A stretch of DNA of 38,308 nucleotides from Mesorhizobium sp. (GCA_004020365.1 SAQR01000053.1:6369-44676); one strand, 5' to 3'. Counted from the first letter of the stretch, positions 7,942-16,735 are shown. Notes: generated by a model not told the origin, from the letters alone. Numbers and translations: made by a program.

Positions 7942-8175
7942 CGGTGTGCTCCGGGACGTCCCGTTTTTATCAGCGCGGCGTGCGTCCAATCGCACGCATA
8001 AGATACGCTCTAACCCTTTGAACCCACGCATCGCGTTTCCCAATGCGGTAGGCTCGGAAGGCTTTTTTGGTGAGGTAACGTCTTTGCCCGCCGCTTGCAA
8101 GGGCAGCCATTGCGCGTGATGCCGGTGTTCCGGAACGGATTTCCCGCCGGCGATGCGACGAAAGCCGGTTATGCG

Positions 8176-8562
8176 TCAGTCGTCGCCGAGCAGCCGGTCG
8201 GTCTCCCGGCGTTGCTTCTTGGTCGGGCGGCCGCTGCCGGCATCGCGCGGTGCGGGGATCGCATCGCGAACGGCCTCGCCCTTTGGCGTCGGCGGTGGCG
8301 AGATATCCTGGTAGAGCAGGCGCGCTTCCTCGGCGGGACCGCGCCGGCTCCCGGTGCCGAGCACCCTCCAGACGAAGATGCGCCGCTCGAGAGTGATGGT
8401 CAGGACGTCGCCGGCGCGGACCAGATCGGAGGCCTGCGCTGCTTTGTCGCGATTGATGCGAACGCGTCCGGCCACCACCAGCTTCGCTGCCAGCGAGCGC
8501 GATTTCACCGCACGCGAAAAGAACAGCCATTTGTCGATGCGCTGGCGGGCATCAATGACCAT
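8176..8562 (-). CDS. S4-domain RNA-binding protein (Hsp15/HslR-like)
   Basis: A 128-residue protein with an S4 domain at about residues 6-70: 'QRIDKWLFFSRAVKSRSLAAKL', then 'AGRVRINRDKAAQASDLVRAGD'. This is the Hsp15 (HslR) signature, a small protein that in E. coli binds stalled 50S subunits still carrying nascent chains. The C-terminal 50 residues are basic, Pro-rich and probably flexible ('GSGRPTKKQRRETDRLLGDD'). It begins 14 bases after the stop of the helicase gene and is surely cotranscribed with it, which suggests a shared RNA or ribosome role. The rescue role is inferred from family membership. Confidence 0.88.
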   Translation of the reverse strand: MVIDARQRIDKWLFFSRAVKSRSLAAKLVVAGRVRINRDKAAQASDLVRAGDVLTITLERRIFVWRVLGTGSRRGPAEEARLLYQDISPPPTPKGEAVRDAIPAPRDAGSGRPTKKQRRETDRLLGDD

Positions 8563-8576
8563 TGGAACGAACGAAC

Positions 8577-11500
8577 TTACTTCTTCAGCTGGTCGCGCAA
8601 CGCGGCGAGCTTGGCGAACGGGGAGTCCGGGTCGAAGCGCACCGGACGCTCCTCGCGAGGCTTCGGCTGGAACGCGGGCTTGCCACCAGGCGCGCCACCC
8701 TTGCCGTCCGACCTGCCGCCTTTCCAGTCGGGCCGGCTTTCGCGACGATCGGGACGCTCGCCCTGCGGCTTGCCGTCACGCCGTTCTCCTGCCTCGCCCT
8801 GGGGCTTGGGCTTGAACTTGCTGCGGTCGAAGCGCGGCTTGCCGGCGCCGTCGCCGTCACGGCGTCCTTCACGGGTGGGCCGGCCGCCTGGAGCGCCGGC
8901 CTGCTGCCCAGCCTCTGCCGGCGCGTTGCTGCGGCCATCGCGCGTGACTTGTCCGCTGCGCGGGCGATTGTCCCGAGGCCGGTTGTCGTGGTGGCGGTGG
9001 CGTGGGCGCTGGTCGAAGCGGCCCTGCCGCCACAACAGGATGGGTTTTGGTTCTTCGGCCTCTTTCTCGGCATCTGGAGCAGCCTCGCCGGTGGCGGCTT
9101 CCGCCGCCGCGGCAGGTTCGGCCGAGACTGCTGCCGTTGCGGGCGAGGCTTCGGAAGCCGGCTCCGCCGGTGCGACCTCAACTTCGGCGGTTTCGGGTGC
9201 TGCCTCTTGAGCTGCAGCTTCAGCTGCGGGCAGTCCCTCTACCGTGACCTCAGGCGGAATTTGCAGCTGAGCTTCTGCGACAGGTTCCGCTTCGGTAGCG
9301 GGTTCCGCGAGAGCCTCCGCCGTGGCTTCTGCCACTGCATCCGGCTCTGAACTGCCGGCCGGCGCCTCGGCGGCTGCGTCGGCAATCGCGGCTTCCGCTG
9401 CCTTGGCCTGCTCGGCTTGTTCTTCCGCCGCCTGCTTGGCCGCAGCGGCTTCGCGCGCGCTATTGTCCTGTGCCTCGAGCCGTGCCTTCACCTCGACAGC
9501 CGGCTTCGGCTCCGCTCGGTAGCCGAGGCCTTTCAAAATCTCTTCCATGTCGTCGGCCGTGGCGCCGAGGATCGACATCATCGGCGGCGTCACCATGAAG
9601 GACTGGCCGTCATAGGCGCCGTCGGGGCGCTGGCCGAGGCCCGGCTTCCAGTTGGTTGCGGGCCGGATCAGGTCGGCCAGCCGTTCGAGTATGTCGACGC
9701 GCACCGCGCGACGGCCGAGATTGCGGTAGCCGGCCAGCTTGTAGAAGGCCTTGTCGAAGGTAGGATCGATGACCACCGAGGTGCGGCCGGAGGCCAGCGC
9801 GTGAACCACGTCGCCAAAGCCGGGCTTGTCCTTGCCGTCGTTCTGCAGCGCCCACAACAGCGTCACCAGTCCGGCCGGGGCCGGCTTGATCAGCGCCGGC
9901 ACGAAGACGTGGTAGGCGCCGAAGCGTACGCCGAGCCGGCGCAGGGCGGCGCGGCCCTCCTGGTCGAGCGACTTCATCTCCTCGGCGATGTCGCGGCGGT
10001 TGATGAGGCCGAAATTCTCGACGAGCTGGAAGGCGATGCCGCGGCCGATGCCGGTGATCTGCTCGGCGTTCTTGAGGTCGACCAGCGGCTTCAGCAGCGT
10101 TTCGATCTGGAAATTGACGAAGCGCTCGGCGCGCGCCGCGACCTTGTCGCGGGCGGGACCGGTGAGTTGCTCGTCGGCCAGCAGCACCAGGCGTGGCTTC
10201 AACGGCTCGTCGCCTGCGACCAACGTGCCGATCGGCGCGCCGATCCAGCGCAGCGTGCCGTCGGAGCCGAGCGCGATGTCGCCATTGGCCGAGGCGCCGA
10301 AGCGTTCGGCCCGCGCCTCGAATTCGGCTGCAAGCGCTTTCTGGGCTGCTGTGCGCACCGCCTTGGCGTCCTCGCCGCCGGCGCTCTGGTCGGCGGTGAA
10401 GCGGAACCCCTGCAACTCGCCGACATGGTGGCCTTCGACGAGGACGGTTCCGGTTGGACTGATTTCGGCTTCAGGCATGGTATTTTCTCTAAGGCGCCGC
10501 ATGAGGACGGAAGTCCTGCGGTCTACGAAGCGTTTCGTCAACCGCTCATGCAGCGCATCCGACAATCTGTCTTCGATTTCGCGCGTCTTTTCCTGCCAGT
10601 GTGCCTGATCGGCCAGCCAGCCAGGCCGGTTGGAAACGAAAGTCCAGGTGCGGATCTGGGCGATCCGGTGCGACAGCGTGTCGATGTCGCCCTCGATGGT
10701 GTCGGCACGGCGTACCTGCTCGGCCATGTAATTCTCGTCGACATGGCCATGCCTGGCGAGGTCCATGTAGATCGAGGCGATCAGGTCGGCATGCTGAGCC
10801 GGGGCGATCTTCCTGTAATCGGGAAGGGCGCAGGCCTCCCATAACAGCGCCACGCGCCTGGCGTCGGTGGCAAGCGCCCGGATGTCCTCGTCGCGGGACA
10901 GATGCTCGAGCGCCTGCGCATCGACCGCCGGCAGCGCGCGCGTCAGGCCTTCAACCGGCGCGTTGGTCTCGATCGAGCGCTTCAGCGCGTCGAGGTTGGC
11001 GAAATCGAAACGCGCGGTGCGCCATTGCAGCACCTTCACCGGGTCGAAATCATGCGCTTCGATCTTGTTGACCAGTTCCTCGTCCAGCGGATCGACCTGA
11101 CCGGTGACGCCGAAGGTTCCGTCGCGCAAGTGGCGGCCGGCGCGGCCGGCGATCTGGCCGAGCTCGGCCGCCGTCAGGTTGCGATACTGATAGCCGTCGA
11201 ACTTGCGGTTCTGGGCGAAGGCGACATGATCGAGATCGAGGTTGAGGCCCATGCCGATCGCATCGGTGGCAATCAGATAGTCGACATCACCCGACTGGAA
11301 CAGCTCTACCTGCGCGTTGCGGGTGCGCGGCGATAGCGCGCCGAGCACGACGGCCGCACCGCCCTGCTGGCGGCGGATCAGTTCGGCGATGGCATACACC
11401 TCGTCGGCGGAGAAGGCGACGATCGCCGTGCGTCGCGGCAGGCGGGTAAGCTTCTTCGAGCCGGCATAGGCGAGATGCGACAGCCGCGGCCGCGTCACCA

Positions 11501-11957
11501 CCGATACCCCCTTCAGCAGGCGCTGGAGGATGCCGTGCATGGTCGCTGCGCCGAGCAGCAGCGTCTCCTGGCGGCCGCGCAGATGCAGGATGCGGTCGGT
11601 GAAGATGTGGCCGCGCTCGAGATCGCCGGCCAGTTGGACCTCGTCGACTGCAACGAAGGCGGCGTCGGTCTCGCGCGGCATGGCTTCCACGGTGCAGACC
11701 GAATATCTGGCGCCGTCGGGCTGGATTTTCTCCTCACCGGTGATGAGCGCCACCTTGTGAGCGCCGACCTTCTCGCAGACGCGTGAATAAACCTCGCGGG
11801 CGAGCAGCCTGAGCGGCAGGCCGATAACGCCGCTTTCATGCGCCACCATGCGCTCGATGGCGAGATGGGTCTTGCCGGTGTTGGTCGGCCCGAGCACAGC
11901 GGTCACGTCGCGGCCTGACAGGATCAGTGGCTCAGTGTGTTTCGGCTGGATGTTCAT
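8577..11957 (-). CDS. Suv3-like superfamily 2 helicase with long low-complexity tail
   Basis: About 1126 residues if started at ATG 11957; an in-frame ATG at 12089 would add 44 residues with no domain. Walker A GPTNTGKT is at 23-30, motif II DEVQ at 105-108 and motif VI QIAGRAGR near 280. DEVQ and the overall order place it with the mitochondrial Suv3/alphaproteobacterial group of RNA helicases; similar rhizobial genes have been called mgpS. A C-terminal conserved part runs to about residue 815. An Ala/Glu-rich tract (about 815-965) and an Arg/Gly/Asp/Pro-rich basic tract follow, with a conserved-looking end 'DPDSPFAKLAALRDQLKK'. The tail is probably disordered and may bind RNA. The S4 gene follows at 14 bases. 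RNA unwinding or ribosome-related work is inferred. Confidence 0.88.
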   Translation of the reverse strand: MNIQPKHTEPLILSGRDVTAVLGPTNTGKTHLAIERMVAHESGVIGLPLRLLAREVYSRVCEKVGAHKVALITGEEKIQPDGARYSVCTVEAMPRETDAAFVAVDEVQLAGDLERGHIFTDRILHLRGRQETLLLGAATMHGILQRLLKGVSVVTRPRLSHLAYAGSKKLTRLPRRTAIVAFSADEVYAIAELIRRQQGGAAVVLGALSPRTRNAQVELFQSGDVDYLIATDAIGMGLNLDLDHVAFAQNRKFDGYQYRNLTAAELGQIAGRAGRHLRDGTFGVTGQVDPLDEELVNKIEAHDFDPVKVLQWRTARFDFANLDALKRSIETNAPVEGLTRALPAVDAQALEHLSRDEDIRALATDARRVALLWEACALPDYRKIAPAQHADLIASIYMDLARHGHVDENYMAEQVRRADTIEGDIDTLSHRIAQIRTWTFVSNRPGWLADQAHWQEKTREIEDRLSDALHERLTKRFVDRRTSVLMRRLRENTMPEAEISPTGTVLVEGHHVGELQGFRFTADQSAGGEDAKAVRTAAQKALAAEFEARAERFGASANGDIALGSDGTLRWIGAPIGTLVAGDEPLKPRLVLLADEQLTGPARDKVAARAERFVNFQIETLLKPLVDLKNAEQITGIGRGIAFQLVENFGLINRRDIAEEMKSLDQEGRAALRRLGVRFGAYHVFVPALIKPAPAGLVTLLWALQNDGKDKPGFGDVVHALASGRTSVVIDPTFDKAFYKLAGYRNLGRRAVRVDILERLADLIRPATNWKPGLGQRPDGAYDGQSFMVTPPMMSILGATADDMEEILKGLGYRAEPKPAVEVKARLEAQDNSAREAAAAKQAAEEQAEQAKAAEAAIADAAAEAPAGSSEPDAVAEATAEALAEPATEAEPVAEAQLQIPPEVTVEGLPAAEAAAQEAAPETAEVEVAPAEPASEASPATAAVSAEPAAAAEAATGEAAPDAEKEAEEPKPILLWRQGRFDQRPRHRHHDNRPRDNRPRSGQVTRDGRSNAPAEAGQQAGAPGGRPTREGRRDGDGAGKPRFDRSKFKPKPQGEAGERRDGKPQGERPDRRESRPDWKGGRSDGKGGAPGGKPAFQPKPREERPVRFDPDSPFAKLAALRDQLKK

Positions 11958-12650
11958 CGACCTGGAAATTAAGGCTCTCTGCCTCGCGTTGTCGGGAACG
12001 CGCCCCGTGGTGGCGCGGGTGACAGCCGACACATAGGGATTTTGGGAGTGAAGCGAAAGCAGAATATTCCGATGCCAGCTCGAAGCCATCCGTCGCCGTC
12101 GACATGCCGTTCCGCCGTTCCGATTTAAACAGTTGGAACGAGTCTGGAACGAATCGGCTACGAATCGCTGACTCGCGCAGATTCAGGTTTTGTTCACGGC
12201 TACATCTGGATTTCTCGCTGGCGAGTCTCACCACATGCTGAATCGCCGAACTGGCCCGTTTCATGCAGGGCTGACGTCGCCGTTAACCTTTGCCGCTGAA
12301 CGATCGACGCGGGTCGGCCGGCGTCATCCAACATTTTGAAATAATTAATCTTTCCTAACGCGCCTTAACCATTTGGGATTGTTTTCAGCCCCTGTCGTTT
12401 AACACTGCGCTCAAAGCCGGAACGAAACGGCGACGAATCGGCGCCGGCGCCTGTTTCCCGGTTTGTTCACCCCAATATGTTGTGCCGTGAACAGGTTTTC
12501 CACCTGTTATCAACAGGCGGTGAACAGGGTTTTGCACAGACTGCGCGGCTGCCGTTAAGCTTTGCGTGCCGCTTTGGCACAAATCGGCGTCACGTCCATT
12601 GGTCGGCGCGGTCGCTGCACCAGGCTGCGAGCAATGCAGAACGGATTGGC
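11958..12650. other. Gene-poor 693-base stretch with CtrA-like and DnaA-box-like sites
   Basis: No convincing gene lies here. It holds the helicase promoter region and a patch of TTAAC-type sites. GTTAACC is at 12282-12288, TTAA-N7-TAAC at 12345-12359 and TTAACCAT at 12365-12372. They are embedded in an AT-rich stretch (about 12330-12360) unusual for this GC-rich window. TTAA-N7-TTAA and TTAACCAT resemble CtrA sites. A cluster of DnaA-box-like 9-mers lies downstream. GGAACGA occurs several times (for example near 12133 and 12420) without a CGTT partner. Confidence 0.45.
12496..12538 (+). promoter_or_regulatory. Cluster of three DnaA-box-like 9-mers
   Basis: TTTTCCACC (12496-12504), TTATCAACA (12507-12515) and TTTTGCACA (12530-12538) all lie in one orientation within 43 bases. 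The last fits TTWTNCACA exactly; the first two differ from TTATCCACA at one or two positions. The middle box sits inside the perfect inverted repeat CCTGTTATCAACAGG (12503-12517). They may bind DnaA as a regulatory or titration site. I see none of the usual oriC neighbours, so a chromosomal origin is not claimed. Confidence 0.4.
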
Positions 12651-13238
12651 TCAAGCCTCTCCCACGGCATAGCGCTGCAAGGTAGGGCCGACGTTCTGGA
12701 TAATTTCGTCGTGGGACAGGGCGACGACGGGCGGAAGCCGCAGCAGGTATCGGCACATCGCCAAACCCAGCAACTGGCTCGAGACGAGCCCGGCACGTCG
12801 ACCCGCGTCGGCGGGATCAGCGACCGCCGCAATCACCGGCCTGACCTGGTGGCCAAATACGTCACGCAGCTTTTCGGCGGCGAATTCGTTCGACGTCGCT
12901 GAACGCAGCAGAATTATCATGCCATGACCGCTGGCCGGGCCTTCCCAGATTTCGAGAAAACGCCTGATCAGCGTTTCGCCGATTGTGTTTCGGTCGATCG
13001 CCCGCAGTGCCGGCAATTGCAGGTCGACGACCGCCGCCCTGGCGAACAGCTCGTCCTTGCTGCGGAAATAGCGGATCACCATCGCCGGATCGATCGAGGC
13101 ATGCGCCGCGACGTCGCGGATGGAGGCGCCGTCATAGCCGTGCTCGGCGAACAGGAGCCGCGCGGCCTCCAGGATCTGGGCGCGCGTGCGGTCCGACTTG
13201 CTGGGTTTCTTCGGCTGATTCTCGGTCATGAAATTCAT
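12651..13238 (-). CDS. TetR family transcription regulator
   Basis: A repressor of about 195 residues from ATG 13238 (ATG 13229 is equally possible; neither has a clear Shine-Dalgarno site). The N-terminal HTH domain reads 'TRAQILEAARLLFAEHGYDG' and 'SIRDVAAHASIDPAMVIRYF', typical TetR_N, followed by 'KDELFARA'. The C-terminal half is helical and would hold the ligand pocket, with a TetR_C-type end. It is divergent from the FAD monooxygenase at 13311, and the 72-base gap contains two related palindromes. It therefore most likely represses both genes and is released by a substrate of the monooxygenase; the ligand is unknown. Confidence 0.9.
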   Translation of the reverse strand: MNFMTENQPKKPSKSDRTRAQILEAARLLFAEHGYDGASIRDVAAHASIDPAMVIRYFRSKDELFARAAVVDLQLPALRAIDRNTIGETLIRRFLEIWEGPASGHGMIILLRSATSNEFAAEKLRDVFGHQVRPVIAAVADPADAGRRAGLVSSQLLGLAMCRYLLRLPPVVALSHDEIIQNVGPTLQRYAVGEA

Positions 13239-13240
13239 AT

Positions 13241-13256
13241 GCCAACGACTGTTGAC
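13241..13256. promoter_or_regulatory. Second, imperfect TetR operator
   Basis: GCCAACGACTGTTGAC matches the perfect 16-mer at 13281-13296 in 13 of 16 positions and keeps the CAACGA..GTTGAC arms. It lies 40 bp (about four helical turns) from the first operator, immediately before the tetR start, so two dimers could bind on the same DNA face. Confidence 0.65.
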
Positions 13257-13280
13257 AAATGCAATAGGCTCGACTAGAAA
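13252..13280 (+). promoter_or_regulatory. Promoter of the FAD monooxygenase gene
   Basis: A -35 box TTGACA (13252-13257) and a -10 box TAGAAA (13275-13280) have the optimal 17-base spacing. The expected start near 13287 falls inside the operator at 13281-13296, so bound TetR would block it. The -35 box overlaps the other operator copy. Confidence 0.6.
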
Positions 13281-13296
13281 GTCAACGATCGTTGAC
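13281..13296. promoter_or_regulatory. TetR operator, perfect 16-bp palindrome
   Basis: GTCAACGATCGTTGAC is a perfect palindrome just upstream of the monooxygenase start and downstream of its -10 box. Size and position fit a TetR dimer site. Confidence 0.75.
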
Positions 13297-13310
13297 AAAT
13301 GGAGAGAGAA

Positions 13311-14561
13311 ATGTTGCCCGAAACTACGGAAGTCCTGATCATCGGCGCCGGCCCGACCGGCATGGCCCTGTCCATCGTGCTGCACCAGGCCGGTGTCGAT
13401 CATGTTCTGATCGACAGGCTAGCGCACGGCCTTCAGACCTCGCGGGCTGGCGTCATCCACGCGCAGACGCTGGAAATGCTGGAGCCTCTCGGCGTCACGC
13501 AGCGGCTGAGCGAACTTGCCCTAAAACTGCAGAATTTTACCATCCGCGACCGCAATCGGGCGCTGCTCAAGCTCGATTTCAGCACGCTTCCGTCGAGGCA
13601 TCCCTATCTGATGATGCTGCCTCAGAACCTGACCGAGCAGGTGTTCGCCGAACGGATCGCAGCCCTGGGCGGCGTGGTTCACCGCGTGGTCGAGGCCAAG
13701 GCGGTCGTTCAGGATGCTGACGGCGCGCGCGTGACGGTGGTCGAGAACGGCCGCGAGAAACTGATATCGGCACGCTATGTCGTTGGTGCCGACGGCATGC
13801 ACAGCCTGGTGCGCAAGTCGACCGGCATCGAGTTCGACGGCGCCGCCTATGACGCTTCGTTCGTACTCGCTGATGTTCGTCTCGACTGGCCGGTTGGCCC
13901 GACGGAAGTGTCGCTATTCTTTGCACCGGCCGGGCTGGTGGTGGTGGCGCCGCTCCCGGACGGTTCGTATCGGGTCGTCGCGACAATGGAAGACGCACCG
14001 GAAAACCCGGCGGTCGCCGACATCCAGGCGCTGCTCGACAGCCGTGGGCCGACCAAGAAGAGAACCCGGGTGCTTGAGCTGGCGTGGAGCTCCCGTTTTC
14101 GGGTGCATCACCGCCTGGTCCGCTCGTACCGCAAGGAGCGATTGTTCCTCATCGGCGATGCCGCGCACGTGCACAGCCCGGCGGGAGGGCAAGGCATGAA
14201 CACCGGTATCATCGACGCGGTCGTGCTTGGCCAGTTGCTTGGCGACGTGGTGAACGGCGTGCGCCCGGAAGCCGAGCTCGACCTTTACGAAACGCTGCGA
14301 CGCCCGGCGGCCCACGAGGTGCTTGAACTTGCGGGCACAATGACCGAGATGGCGCTTACCCGCAATTCGGTGAAGCGGTTCGTCCGCAATCTCGTGCTTT
14401 CGATGCTGAACTTCAATCCATTCCTGAAGCGCCGTATTGCCTTGAAACTGTCAGGCCTCAGCCGGGCGCTGCTTGCCCGTTTGCCGGCACCTTCGCGCCA
14501 GCCGGGTCCGATCGCCCAGACCAAGCCTGCAGCCGAACCAGGGCTGAAGGTTGTTGCCTGA
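13311..14561 (+). CDS. FAD-dependent monooxygenase (PHBH/UbiH-type, class A)
   Basis: 416 residues from ATG 13311, chosen because GGAGAG (13301-13306) lies just upstream and the predicted transcript begins near 13287; ATG 13299 has no ribosome binding site. The FAD-binding GAGPTG is at 12-17, the DG motif 'VVGADGMHSLVRK' near 155-167 and the GD motif 'LIGDAAHVHSPAGGQGMNTG' near 280-300. This is the full class A flavoprotein monooxygenase pattern, so it probably uses NAD(P)H and O2 to hydroxylate an aromatic or similar ring. The substrate cannot be predicted. The C-terminal 60 residues are basic and Pro-rich. Control by the divergent TetR suggests a response to an exogenous compound such as a phenolic or an antibiotic. 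Confidence 0.9.
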   Translation: MLPETTEVLIIGAGPTGMALSIVLHQAGVDHVLIDRLAHGLQTSRAGVIHAQTLEMLEPLGVTQRLSELALKLQNFTIRDRNRALLKLDFSTLPSRHPYLMMLPQNLTEQVFAERIAALGGVVHRVVEAKAVVQDADGARVTVVENGREKLISARYVVGADGMHSLVRKSTGIEFDGAAYDASFVLADVRLDWPVGPTEVSLFFAPAGLVVVAPLPDGSYRVVATMEDAPENPAVADIQALLDSRGPTKKRTRVLELAWSSRFRVHHRLVRSYRKERLFLIGDAAHVHSPAGGQGMNTGIIDAVVLGQLLGDVVNGVRPEAELDLYETLRRPAAHEVLELAGTMTEMALTRNSVKRFVRNLVLSMLNFNPFLKRRIALKLSGLSRALLARLPAPSRQPGPIAQTKPAAEPGLKVVA

Positions 14562-14581
14562 CAGCGCGGGTATCCGTTTCC

Positions 14582-14679
14582 TAAAGCGCGTCGCGTTTGA
14601 CCGACCTTATTCGACGCGCTTTAGGTCGTTGTTCCATGCATATCGTCATCGCGAGACCGCTGCTGCGCGACGTGCATCA
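14582..14679. repeat. Dispersed two-hairpin palindromic element, copy 1
   Basis: The first hairpin is TAAAGCGCGTCG...CGACGCGCTTTA (14582-14624); the second is ATGCATATCG...CGACGTGCAT (about 14636-14677). The element aligns along its whole length with 33177-33282, including the spacer words 'ATCGC' and 'ACCGCTG'. Copy 1 lies between the convergent monooxygenase gene and phbB. It looks like a rhizobial intergenic palindromic repeat and may also serve as a terminator. Confidence 0.75.
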
Positions 14680-14723
14680 GCCTCGATCATCGGCGAGGCC
14701 GACATCTCAGGTGATATGACGCC

Positions 14724-15449
14724 TCAGATGATATACTGGCCGCCATTGGCTGATATGGTCGAGCCGGTGATGAAACCGGCATCGTCGGAAGCGAGGAAGA
14801 CGACGCAGCGTGCGATCTCTTCCGGCTCGCCGAGGCGGCCAACCGGGATCTGCGGGATGACGCGCTCGTTGAGCACCTTCTCGTCCATCGCCCTGACCAT
14901 CTCGGTGGCGATATAGCCGGGACAGATGACATTGACGGTGATGCCGGCCCGCGCCCCTTCCTGGGCGAGCGCCTTGGTGAAGCCGATATCGCCGGCTTTC
15001 GCCGCCGAATAATTGACCTGGCCGGCCTGGCCCTTCTGGCCATTGATCGAGGAGATGGTGATGACGCGGCCGAACTTGCGCTCGCGCATGCCGCCCCACA
15101 GCGGGTGGGTCATGTTGAAGACGCCGGAAAGATTGGTGTCGACGACCTCTTTCCACTGCTCGCGCGTCATCTTGTGGAACATGGCGTCGCGGGTGATGCC
15201 GGCATTGTTGACCAGCACGGCAACCGGGCCGAGATCGGCCTCGACCTGCTTGATGCCGGCGGCGCAGCCATCGTAGTCGGCGACCGACCATTTGTAGACG
15301 GGGATGCCGGTCTCCGCCTTGAATTTCTGCGCTGCTTCGTCATTGCCGGCGTAGTTCGCGGCAACATGATAGCCGGCGTTTTTCAGGCCGATCGAAATCG
15401 CGGCGCCAATACCGCGCGACCCACCGGTGACGAGTGCTACCTTTGTCAT
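14724..15449 (-). CDS. phbB: Acetoacetyl-CoA reductase PhbB (PHB synthesis)
   Basis: 241 residues from ATG 15449, chosen for the strong Shine-Dalgarno GGGAGGA just upstream (minus strand). It is a short-chain dehydrogenase: the NADP-binding motif TGGSRGIG is at 8-15, NNAG at 81-84, and the catalytic set is Ser134, Tyr147 and Lys151. The signature 'TRDAMFHKMTREQWKEVVDT' is typical of PhbB/PhaB rather than FabG. It reduces acetoacetyl-CoA to (R)-3-hydroxybutyryl-CoA, the monomer for PHB. It lies 107 bases downstream of phbA on the same strand, so the two form the phbAB operon. The PHB synthase phaC is not in the window, as is common in rhizobia where it is at another locus. Confidence 0.94.
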   Translation of the reverse strand: MTKVALVTGGSRGIGAAISIGLKNAGYHVAANYAGNDEAAQKFKAETGIPVYKWSVADYDGCAAGIKQVEADLGPVAVLVNNAGITRDAMFHKMTREQWKEVVDTNLSGVFNMTHPLWGGMRERKFGRVITISSINGQKGQAGQVNYSAAKAGDIGFTKALAQEGARAGITVNVICPGYIATEMVRAMDEKVLNERVIPQIPVGRLGEPEEIARCVVFLASDDAGFITGSTISANGGQYII

Positions 15450-15556
15450 GATTCCTCCCTTTTTCATGAGCGGCGACGAACGGCTATTGAGCCCCGCTCG
15501 CTGCCGGCCATTTCACGGCTTGCTCACTCCGTCTTCACTGCGCTTTGCAGATGACT

Positions 15557-16735
15557 TCACAGCGCTTCCACGCACATGGCGACGCCCATGCCGCCGCCGA
15601 TGCACAGCGTGGCAAGACCCTTCCGGGCACTTCTGCGCCTCATCTCGTAGACCAGCGTATTGAAGATGCGGGCGCCGGAGGCGCCGATCGGATGGCCGAT
15701 GGCGATGGCGCCGCCATTGACATTGACGATCGACGGATCCCAGCCCATGTCCTTGTTGACGGCGCAGGCCTGGGCGGCGAAGGCTTCGTTGGCCTCGACC
15801 AGGTCGAGATCGCCGACCGACCAGCCGGCCTTGGCCAGCGCCTTGCGCGAGGCGGGAATAGGCCCGGTGCCCATGATCTGCGGATCGACACCCGCGGTCG
15901 CCCAGGACACGATGCGCGCCAGCGGCGTGATGCCGCGCCTTGCGGCTTCCGCTTCGGTCATCAGCAGCACGGCGGCGGCGCCGTCATTGATGCCGGAGGC
16001 ATTGGCGGCGGTCACCGTGCCGTCCTTGTCGAAGGCCGGTCTCAGCTTTGCCATGGCCTCGATCGTGGCGCCGTGGCGGATATATTCGTCCTGGTCGACA
16101 ATGGTGTCGCCCTTCTTGCCCTTGACGGTGAAGGCCACGATCTCGTCCTTGAATTTGCCGGCCTTCTGCGCGGCCTCTGCCTTGTTCTGGGAGGCCAATG
16201 CGAGCTGGTCCTGGTCCTCGCGGGTAATCTGGAACTGGCGAGCGACGTTCTCGGCCGTGTTGCCCATGTGGTAGCCATTGAAGGCATCCCACAGCCCATC
16301 CTTGATCATGACGTCGATCATCTTGTAGTCGCCCATCTTGACGCCGGCACGCAGGTGTTGAGCGTGCGGGGCCAGCGACATCGATTCCTGCCCGCCGGCG
16401 ACGATCACCTTGGCATCGCCGGTGGCGATCTGCTGCATGCCGAGAGCAATAGCGCGCAGACCTGAGCCGCAAACCTGGTTGAGGCCCCAGGCGGTGGTTT
16501 CCTTTGGCAGGCCGGCTTCGATTGATGCCTGCCGGGCGGGGTTCTGGCCCTGAGCCGCGGTCAGCACCTGGCCGAGGATAACCTCGTCGACTTCCGCCGG
16601 CTCGACACCGGCGCGGGACAGCAACTCCTTGATGACCATGGCACCAAGCTCATGCGCCGGCGTGGTGGCGAAGGCGCCGTTGAAGGAACCGACGGGCGTG
16701 CGCGCCGCACTGGCGACAACGATGGCAGCGGACAT
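15557..16735 (-). CDS. phbA: Acetyl-CoA acetyltransferase (beta-ketothiolase) PhbA
   Basis: A 392-residue biosynthetic thiolase, first gene of phbAB. It condenses two acetyl-CoA into acetoacetyl-CoA. The active-site residues occur exactly where the Zoogloea enzyme has them: Cys89 in NQVCGSG (acyl carrier), His348 in '[11 protein letters not shown]' and Cys378 in 'LCIGGGMG' (acid/base). The covering loop and the '[11 protein letters not shown]' segment are present, and the length is standard. The gene is divergent from phaR; the 313-base gap between them has TGC/GCA-rich palindromes that may bind PhaR. No defects are seen. Confidence 0.95.
   Translation of the reverse strand: MSAAIVVASAARTPVGSFNGAFATTPAHELGAMVIKELLSRAGVEPAEVDEVILGQVLTAAQGQNPARQASIEAGLPKETTAWGLNQVCGSGLRAIALGMQQIATGDAKVIVAGGQESMSLAPHAQHLRAGVKMGDYKMIDVMIKDGLWDAFNGYHMGNTAENVARQFQITREDQDQLALASQNKAEAAQKAGKFKDEIVAFTVKGKKGDTIVDQDEYIRHGATIEAMAKLRPAFDKDGTVTAANASGINDGAAAVLLMTEAEAARRGITPLARIVSWATAGVDPQIMGTGPIPASRKALAKAGWSVGDLDLVEANEAFAAQACAVNKDMGWDPSIVNVNGGAIAIGHPIGASGARIFNTLVYEMRRRSARKGLATLCIGGGMGVAMCVEAL

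Noticed and set aside
12280-12540. Chromosomal replication origin
   Set aside because: DnaA-like boxes and an AT-rich patch are present, but the boxes are few and partly degenerate and the usual alphaproteobacterial origin neighbours are absent. Kept only as a regulatory-site finding.
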